From a virus, in IMG/VR virus record IMGVR_UViG_3300037961_004635, positions 1 through 25,622 of that record: a stretch of DNA of 25,622 nucleotides; one strand, written 5' to 3'. Both the position numbers and the translations under genes were made by a program. Below, piece after piece: positions 21,558 through 25,622 of the stretch. Every line of letters begins with the position of its first letter. Position 1 is the first letter of the stretch. Under the pieces are notes generated by a model that saw nothing but the letters and a program-made list of their open reading frames with translations, was not told the origin of the DNA and ran no database searches.

Positions 21558-22378
21558 GAGAAGTTGCCTCCACTTGTGAGTTGGGGGGTGAGCCCGACGT
21601 ACTGGTCGAGCAGCTTGGTGAGCCTGCTTGTGCGTGCAGGCTGGACGGCAGGTGATGGTCTGTTCTTTGCAACTTCAGTGAAGCAGTTGAGCAGGGACCA
21701 GTAGCTGTTGCCGGACAGTTCAGGGTGACCACCGGGTCCTTCACCTGAGATGGAACGATCCCACTCACGGATGACGTGAGGGATGTGAGTTGCAGTCACT
21801 GCCTGATACCTGAGTGCAGTGATGAGGATGTCGTTGAACGCACTGCTGTCCTTGACTGCGTTGTCGTTGTAGACTCCGTACCGTTCGTTGACTCCGTCCA
21901 TGTAGTCATGGAGCTCGGCGAAGTTGTCGTAGATGACACGGGGCAGGTCACGAAGGACGTTGCGAGTGTGTCGTCTGGTGAACTGCATCATGTCACCGTA
22001 GAAGGCCATGTTGTCACAGACGAAACAACTCTGACCGAAGACAGCAGAGGCAGGGACCTGACCGTCGTGACCGTTCCTGATCCCGAGGGTGAAGTCGTAG
22101 ATGTTGTTGCCATCGGAATCTGTGGGAACTCCACAGTTGTGGTTGCGATTTCTGATCTTGAAGTATCCGAAGTATCGCTGCTTCCTCTTCATGAGGGCAT
22201 GAGCTTCCTCGACGACCCAGAGGTTGAAGTCATCGAGAACTTCGAGGACTTGATTCACGAGGGTGGCGTGAGGCACTGGTGTGTATGTGTCACTGGTGAG
22301 GCTGTCTTCGACGACGACGCTGCATACGTCGTCCCAAGTTGCGTGGCTTGCACCGCAGTGCAGCATGAGGCCATTCAT
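21554..22378 (-). CDS. DUF932-type phage/plasmid-like protein, 274 aa
   Basis: The layout fits DUF932: an N-terminal segment with V-P-H-A, a central region with FTLGIRNGHDG (about residues 92-102, the conserved R-N-S/G-H-D motif), then CFVCDNMAFYGD (about 112-123, matching C-DNxxFxG) and a C-terminal helical part with TEVAKN. DUF932 proteins are frequent in phages and plasmids; their biochemical role is not established to my knowledge. Start ATG has GGAG nine bases upstream and overlaps the preceding stop (ATGA). Size is typical for the family. Confidence 0.85.
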   Translation of the reverse strand: MNGLMLHCGASHATWDDVCSVVVEDSLTSDTYTPVPHATLVNQVLEVLDDFNLWVVEEAHALMKRKQRYFGYFKIRNRNHNCGVPTDSDGNNIYDFTLGIRNGHDGQVPASAVFGQSCFVCDNMAFYGDMMQFTRRHTRNVLRDLPRVIYDNFAELHDYMDGVNERYGVYNDNAVKDSSAFNDILITALRYQAVTATHIPHVIREWDRSISGEGPGGHPELSGNSYWSLLNCFTEVAKNRPSPAVQPARTSRLTKLLDQYVGLTPQLTSGGNFS

Positions 22379-22638
22379 ATGTCAGACTCCAATGAGGGTA
22401 CGATGGTAGCAGTGCAACCATCTGACTTTGTTTGCTTCTGCATGGTCTGCTTCCATGCAGTATAGATGTTGAGGACTGTGACTTCATTGCCCTGTGCGAG
22501 AACCATCGGTTGTTTGATTGGAAGGCAGGAATCAAAATCGTTCCGAATGATATGGGGCATGAGGGGTGAAGCAGGCTCTACCCACATCTCGTAGAGCCTG
22601 TTGTTGATGTGGAATGCACCCTTGAGGGTAGTGGTCAT
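22375..22638 (-). CDS. Hypothetical protein, 87 aa
   Basis: ATG at 22638 overlaps the stop of the preceding gene (ATGA), which decides the start over a GTG or ATG further upstream. The protein begins with a strand-rich part (TLKGAFHINNRLYEMWVEP), suggestive of a small beta domain, and ends with a polar, Lys/Gln-rich tail. No family recognised. It is translationally coupled on both sides. Confidence 0.75.
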   Translation of the reverse strand: MTTTLKGAFHINNRLYEMWVEPASPLMPHIIRNDFDSCLPIKQPMVLAQGNEVTVLNIYTAWKQTMQKQTKSDGCTATIVPSLESDI

Positions 22639-23087
22639 GCGACTCTTTCTTTGTGGTAGCGGACACGTACTGATGTGAACCAAGTGTCCTCATCGTGAGG
22701 GTTGATGCCGTGATGTCGAACTCTGGTGATGGGCTTGCGCTCATTGACAGGGCATCGAACTTCACGGGCTGCGTGATCAGGATGTTCTCGAAGGCCAAAG
22801 CCACGTCGCCTGATGTTGGTCCGAGCGTACAAGCTGGGGGGAGATGGCAGCTTGTTGGTGGTACCAGTGAGCATTGATGCTGCATTGAGCAGCTTCTGTT
22901 CCTCAGGCGATGAGGTTTGAATCTCGAAGTCATCATCGTCAGACCAATACGCATAGTCACCAAGTGCATCGGGGGACTGCGGATTGGGGTCAGCATGGAC
23001 ATCGAAAGAATCGGTCTCAGCTACGGGTACGTTGCCGAAGGATCCGAGATCGGATGCAGCGACAGCGTGTGCTCTTCGTATGGTCAT
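22635..23087 (-). CDS. Hypothetical protein, 150 aa, first gene of the coupled early operon
   Basis: The start is uncertain. ATG at 23087 has AAGGA five to six bases upstream; ATGs at 23093 and 23102 lie within or before that site, and a GTG at 23141 lies inside the strong stem-loop at 23109-23151. The protein has an acidic middle (YWSDDDDFEIQ) and a basic, His/Arg-rich C-terminal third (TNIRRRGFGLREHPDHA and later RVRHHG, VRVRYHKE). A bipolar charge distribution may mean nucleic-acid binding. Family not recognised. Confidence 0.7.
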   Translation of the reverse strand: MTIRRAHAVAASDLGSFGNVPVAETDSFDVHADPNPQSPDALGDYAYWSDDDDFEIQTSSPEEQKLLNAASMLTGTTNKLPSPPSLYARTNIRRRGFGLREHPDHAAREVRCPVNERKPITRVRHHGINPHDEDTWFTSVRVRYHKERVA

Positions 23088-23108
23088 GGTCATCCTTGAC
23101 ATGAAAGC

Positions 23109-23151
23109 GGACAGGTCAGTGAGGTATGTGTGTACGCTCACTGACCTGTCC
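23109..23151 (-). other. Perfect 15-bp stem-loop in early leader
   Basis: GGACAGGTCAGTGAG (23109-23123) is the exact reverse complement of CTCACTGACCTGTCC (23137-23151), loop of 13 bases. It starts 15 bases after the stop at 23166 and ends about 20 bases before the next start. No T tract, so not a standard terminator. Confidence 0.7.
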
Positions 23152-23165
23152 TTGGCTGTGGGTAG

Positions 23166-23642
23166 TCAACGCTTGACTGTGAGGTTGGGCTTCTTGGTGG
23201 AGTCGTGAGGTGCAGCGGACTTGAAGGTCTCACTCTTGGCGAGAGCACGGGGCTTCTCCTTGATGTCCACGTTGCGCCACTCACCGGACTCGATGACGTG
23301 GATCCAGCACTGACCACCGATCAGGCAGCTGAAGTCGAATCCACCCTGACCGAGCATGAACTTGCTGAAGTCACGGAGCTTGTCACTCTGTCCAGTTGCA
23401 TTGAGGTATGCAACAACCTTCTGCTTGGCGATGTCACGGACTGCGTTCTTGGGATGCTCGAAGTTGAGGCGATCAAGAACCTGCTTGTTGATGCCATCAT
23501 CAACGACACTGCAGACGATGGTGATGGAGAGAGGCTCACCGGGCTTGGATGCAGTGATGTTGGAGATCTCACAGGCATAGCCACCTGCAGAGACGGGAGC
23601 ATCCACGTCGATGAACTGGGTACGGTTGAGGATCAAAGTCAT
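23166..23642 (-). CDS. DUF669-like putative ssDNA-associated protein, 158 aa
   Basis: The pattern of a beta-rich N-terminus with GGYACEI, then long strands (SITIVCSVVDDG), then VLDRLNFEHPKNAVRDIAKQKV and a Cys/Gly-rich segment resembles DUF669 proteins, which in phages are encoded with recombination genes and are thought to act with ssDNA. The last 25 residues are Lys-rich and disordered. Weak ribosome binding site (AGAAAG). It is flanked on both sides by long stem-loops and appears to be a separately regulated early gene. Confidence 0.75.
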   Translation of the reverse strand: MTLILNRTQFIDVDAPVSAGGYACEISNITASKPGEPLSITIVCSVVDDGINKQVLDRLNFEHPKNAVRDIAKQKVVAYLNATGQSDKLRDFSKFMLGQGGFDFSCLIGGQCWIHVIESGEWRNVDIKEKPRALAKSETFKSAAPHDSTKKPNLTVKR

Positions 23643-23679
23643 GATGTTGTCTTTCTGAAAGAGTAGAAAAGGTGAGAGG

Positions 23680-23721
23680 GGAATACTTCCCGCCGTCCCT
23701 TGCGGCGGCGGGAAGTATTCC
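23680..23721 (-). other. Perfect 16-bp stem-loop between early genes
   Basis: GGAATACTTCCCGCCG (23680-23695) is the exact reverse complement of the arm at 23706-23721; loop of 10 bases. On the minus strand it is followed by CCCTCTCACCTTTTC, a weak delayed T-rich stretch, so partial termination is possible. Confidence 0.75.
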
Positions 23722-23738
23722 GAAACAGTAGGAAGGGG

Positions 23739-24098
23739 TCAGAGCGGGATCTTGTCATCAGGGAAGGATTCAGAGTCCTGATTGTCCACTGTCATGTTGC
23801 ACTGGAACTGACGGAGTTCGACTACGAACTCAGGGAGTTGAGTCCATCCGATGTAGTCAAGCCATTCAAGCTGCTCATCGTCAGTGTCGTGCATGTTGAG
23901 CTTCTGAAGGAGCCACTCCTCTCGACTGCGTCGCATTGCATACCCAGCTTTGAGTGCATCGGCAGTGTTGTCGAAGATGGACATGGATGGGATCTCTTCG
24001 AAGCCATCGAACTTGGTCACTGTCTGTGTGACGTTGCGGTTCCTGAACACAGTGAGTATCACTGGCTGATAGAAGGTCTTTGATTCACGCAAAGGCAT
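23739..24098 (-). CDS. Hypothetical protein, 119 aa
   Basis: ATG at 24098 with GGAG seven bases upstream. The N-terminus is strand-rich (FYQPVILTVFRNRNV), followed by a helical region (ADALKAGYAMRRSREEWLLQ) with the ALKAG-type pattern seen in many small phage proteins, and an acidic C-terminus. No recognised family. It lies alone between two stem-loops, like its neighbours. Confidence 0.75.
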   Translation of the reverse strand: MPLRESKTFYQPVILTVFRNRNVTQTVTKFDGFEEIPSMSIFDNTADALKAGYAMRRSREEWLLQKLNMHDTDDEQLEWLDYIGWTQLPEFVVELRQFQCNMTVDNQDSESFPDDKIPL

Positions 24099-24140
24099 GT
24101 TGAGTCTCCATTGACTATTTGATTCCCCGGCCTTGGGGGA

Positions 24141-24170
24141 GGGGAGTCCAAGCGTCAGCCTGGACTCCCC
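24141..24170 (-). other. 10-bp perfect stem-loop between early genes
   Basis: GGGGAGTCCA (24141-24150) pairs with TGGACTCCCC (24161-24170), 10-base loop, starting 6 bases after the stop at 24177. No T tract follows. Confidence 0.65.
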
Positions 24171-24176
24171 GTAGAT

Positions 24177-24614
24177 TCAAGGACAGTTAGCGACCTCGAT
24201 GGAGGTGCCGTACTTCGGAACGATCTGCGTGTCGCTCGTCGGCATGAAGTCGCCGACCTGCGTGTTGCGTGCGTTGCGGTTCACGCGGTCGATGACGACT
24301 GCGATCTCGGGCTGGTCCTCGAACTGGATCTCGAAGCGGCTGCTGCCGTCCGGCTGTTCGGTGACTGCGTTCTCGTCAGCTGCGAGGCTGTTGGCGCGGT
24401 CCAAGATGGATGCCACCTGTTCGATGCGGGTGTTGAACGCACGGCGTGCGCCCGCGTGCGACTCGGGGGTGACCCAGCTGAGCAGGGCACCGCGATCGGT
24501 ACGGAGTTCGACCACGGTGGTGCCGTTGTGCTGCGCCACAGCCACGGACTGGACGATGCAGGTGGTGGCGTGGTCGGTGGTGGTGTCACGAAGTGAAGTG
24601 ATGTCGAAAGTCAT
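24177..24614 (-). CDS. Hypothetical protein, 145 aa
   Basis: ATG at 24614 with AGGAG seven bases upstream. A soluble alpha/beta protein with strands at the start (CIVQSVAVAQHNGTTVVELR), a helical middle (ARRAFNTRIEQVASILDRAN) and a strand-rich third part (FEIQFEDQPEIAVVID). High content of C/G-ending codons, clearly coding in this frame. No family recognised. Confidence 0.8.
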   Translation of the reverse strand: MTFDITSLRDTTTDHATTCIVQSVAVAQHNGTTVVELRTDRGALLSWVTPESHAGARRAFNTRIEQVASILDRANSLAADENAVTEQPDGSSRFEIQFEDQPEIAVVIDRVNRNARNTQVGDFMPTSDTQIVPKYGTSIEVANCP

Positions 24615-24659
24615 TGAAAGCTCCTAGAAAGGGGAAATGTGAAAAAAACAAGAGAGGGA

Positions 24660-24689
24660 GACGACTCCCCCGTGAACACGGGGGTCGTC
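24660..24689 (-). other. Bulged 12-bp stem-loop between early genes
   Basis: GACGA-[CT]-CCCCCGT (24660-24673) pairs with ACGGGGGTCGTC (24678-24689), a 2-base bulge and GAAC loop. It lies between the stop at 24734 and the start at 24614; the minus-strand sequence after it (CTCCCTCTCTTGTTTTTTTC) includes a T tract about ten bases downstream, so some termination is possible. Confidence 0.6.
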
Positions 24690-24733
24690 GCCCGGAGGTC
24701 AGTACGCGGAGGGACGGTTGTCAACTTACCAGC

Positions 24734-24946
24734 TCAGTCGTCCCAATCTTGCGCCTCCGCGACCGCTTCGGCCTCGGTACCGAAGGGGCCCTGAAGGCAG
24801 TCGATGCCGAACTCCTCGACCACCCAGTAGTACCACCCGGGCTTGTGGTGGTTGGGATTGGTGCCCTCGTATGTGTCACAGACCTGAGCGGCTGTGAGGT
24901 ATCCAACGGTGAGTCCGTCCATGTAGAAGTTGTGCGGGTTGTCCAT
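24734..24946 (-). CDS. Small aromatic-rich protein, 70 aa
   Basis: ATG at 24946 with AAGGAG nine bases upstream; the longer version starting upstream overlaps the previous gene in a Thr/Arg/Ser-rich shadow frame and is rejected. The protein is acidic and rich in Trp/Tyr (GWYYWVVEEFGIDC) and ends GPFGTEAEAVAEAQDWDD. The GPF-TEAEA pattern followed by an acidic tail is common to small phage proteins of unknown function. Codons end mostly in C/G. Confidence 0.75.
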   Translation of the reverse strand: MDNPHNFYMDGLTVGYLTAAQVCDTYEGTNPNHHKPGWYYWVVEEFGIDCLQGPFGTEAEAVAEAQDWDD

Positions 24947-24971
24947 GTTGTGTGCTCCTTGTGTGTGTGGG

Positions 24972-25298
24972 TCAGGACGTGGTGATGAGGTGTGGAAGCT
25001 CGAACTCAGGCATGTCGACGAAGTGCTTGACGGTGCAGTGCATGGAGAGCCACAGGTCCAGCGGCGAGGCCGGGTCTTCGTGAACCCACACGAGTGCGAC
25101 CATGCCGGTGTAGGCCGAGTCCTCGAAGTCCAGACCGAGGTCGATGATCTGCCCCTGAGTGCTGTCTGTACGCATGATGAGCATCGCGCCCTTGCCGCAG
25201 GTGGACTGCACGATCTCGAACTCGTACCAGTCGTCGGGGTGGATGTAGTTCGGGATCTTGTTGTTGTAGGCTTCAACGTAGTCGTTCAGGTTAGTCAT
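24972..25298 (-). CDS. Hypothetical protein, 108 aa
   Basis: ATG at 25298 with GGAG six bases upstream. Helix near the start (LNDYVEAYNNKIPNY), then several strands (WYEFEIVQSTCGKGAMLIMR; MVALVWVHEDP) and a final acidic/aromatic part. Soluble, acidic, no recognised family. It is the first leftward gene in the window and is preceded by a long stem-loop, so it is likely among the earliest transcribed. Confidence 0.78.
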   Translation of the reverse strand: MTNLNDYVEAYNNKIPNYIHPDDWYEFEIVQSTCGKGAMLIMRTDSTQGQIIDLGLDFEDSAYTGMVALVWVHEDPASPLDLWLSMHCTVKHFVDMPEFELPHLITTS

Positions 25299-25331
25299 GG
25301 TGTACTCCAGTAGGTGTGAGAGAAAAGGAGA

Positions 25332-25369
25332 GGGATACGGCCCCATCCGGGACGGTGGGGTCGTGTCCC
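25332..25369 (-). other. Long imperfect stem-loop upstream of first leftward gene
   Basis: GGGATACGGCCCCA (25332-25345) pairs with TGGGGTCGTGTCCC (25356-25369), 14 bp including two G-U pairs, 10-base loop. It is 33 bases upstream of the start at 25298 and resembles the other inter-gene hairpins. Confidence 0.6.
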
Positions 25370-25622
25370 GCAAGGGGTACGAGCGGGTAGTGGTGGTGGA
25401 CACGGGGTGTACAGGTGAGTGATCCGCAGAGCTCAGCCCCTGAGGTCGAGGACATCACGAAGGTACGGGGTGTGGGTGTGACCGGCTGTAGGTGTGCGTT
25501 ACGGGGTCTTCAGTTGTCAAGATTGGGTACCGCTGGCTTCTGGCGTGTAGTTGTGCCGAAAATCGTTTGAGCTATGTGTCAAGGCCCGTCGGCCCCCTGC
25601 GTGTGCGTTGTCTTTGTTGACG
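25370..25622. other. Non-coding upstream region of leftward block
   Basis: I see no credible gene on either strand. Two minus-strand TTGACA hexamers occur (25515-25520 and 25577-25582), but neither has a TATAAT-like box 16-18 bases downstream. GGCC-CGTC-GGCC forms a small palindrome next to the second. A promoter for the leftward early genes may be here or further right. Confidence 0.4.

Noticed and set aside
21776-22465. 229-codon plus-strand frame opposite the DUF932 gene
   Set aside because: Composition is Val/Asp/Glu/Ser-rich and repetitive, the expected antisense shadow of the DUF932 gene, which carries recognisable motifs; no ribosome binding site.
25515-25582. Two TTGACA hexamers on the minus strand as sigma-70 promoters
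   Set aside because: No TATAAT-like hexamer at 16-18 bases downstream of either; kept only as a note in the non-coding region.

Overview
The window reads as part of the genome of a tailed double-stranded DNA bacteriophage, most likely short-tailed (podovirus-like) and lytic. The reasons are dense packing, many 4-base ATGA start/stop overlaps, AGGAG-type ribosome binding sites, a block of large virion proteins including a 1307-residue internal (ejection-type) protein, and a block of phage DNA-metabolism genes. I see no integrase, repressor or tRNA gene. The lipobox in the putative lysis cassette suggests a Gram-negative host; the host cannot be named from the sequence.

Layout. Bases 1-9863 are read rightward: the 3' end of a Gln/Ala-rich virion protein, a long coiled-coil protein, small and basic virion-associated proteins, a beta-rich decoration-like protein, the 1307-residue internal protein, a metallophosphoesterase and a small acidic protein. 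At 9860-9863 the stop codons of the rightward and leftward blocks overlap. Everything from 9860 to about 25300 is read leftward.

The leftward block, in transcription order, starts with five mostly singly placed small genes (25298 to 23166), each separated from the next by a stem-loop or a short leader. An operon of seven coupled small genes follows (23087 to 20675; one is a DUF932 protein), ended by an intrinsic terminator. The long replication/recombination/lysis operon (20477 to 11117) encodes a small protein, uracil-DNA glycosylase with an FeS-type cysteine set, family A DNA polymerase with proofreading exonuclease, ERCC4-type nuclease, a virion-like protein, four small membrane proteins (putative lysis cassette), a PD-(D/E)XK exonuclease, a Sak4/RecA-like ATPase and a putative ssDNA-binding protein. 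It ends in a strong terminator. Three more small leftward genes follow a 230-base structured non-coding segment.

The most unusual feature is inside the polymerase gene. Two small open frames of 90 and 96 codons lie on the same strand in the -1 frame, and exactly there the polymerase frame turns into a Ser/Thr/Pro-rich low-complexity stretch. Codon third-position C, the signature of real coding in this phage, sits in the small frames rather than in the polymerase frame. This looks like two small genes inserted into polA, at the Exo I-Exo II loop and at the exonuclease-polymerase linker, without breaking the polymerase frame. Other notable signals are an over-represented octamer TGGGGGGA (17 exact copies counted over both strands), a recurring habit of placing near-perfect stem-loops between a stop codon and the next ribosome binding site, a duplicated ribosome binding site giving two in-frame starts, and catalytic-motif variants in the polymerase and the phosphoesterase.
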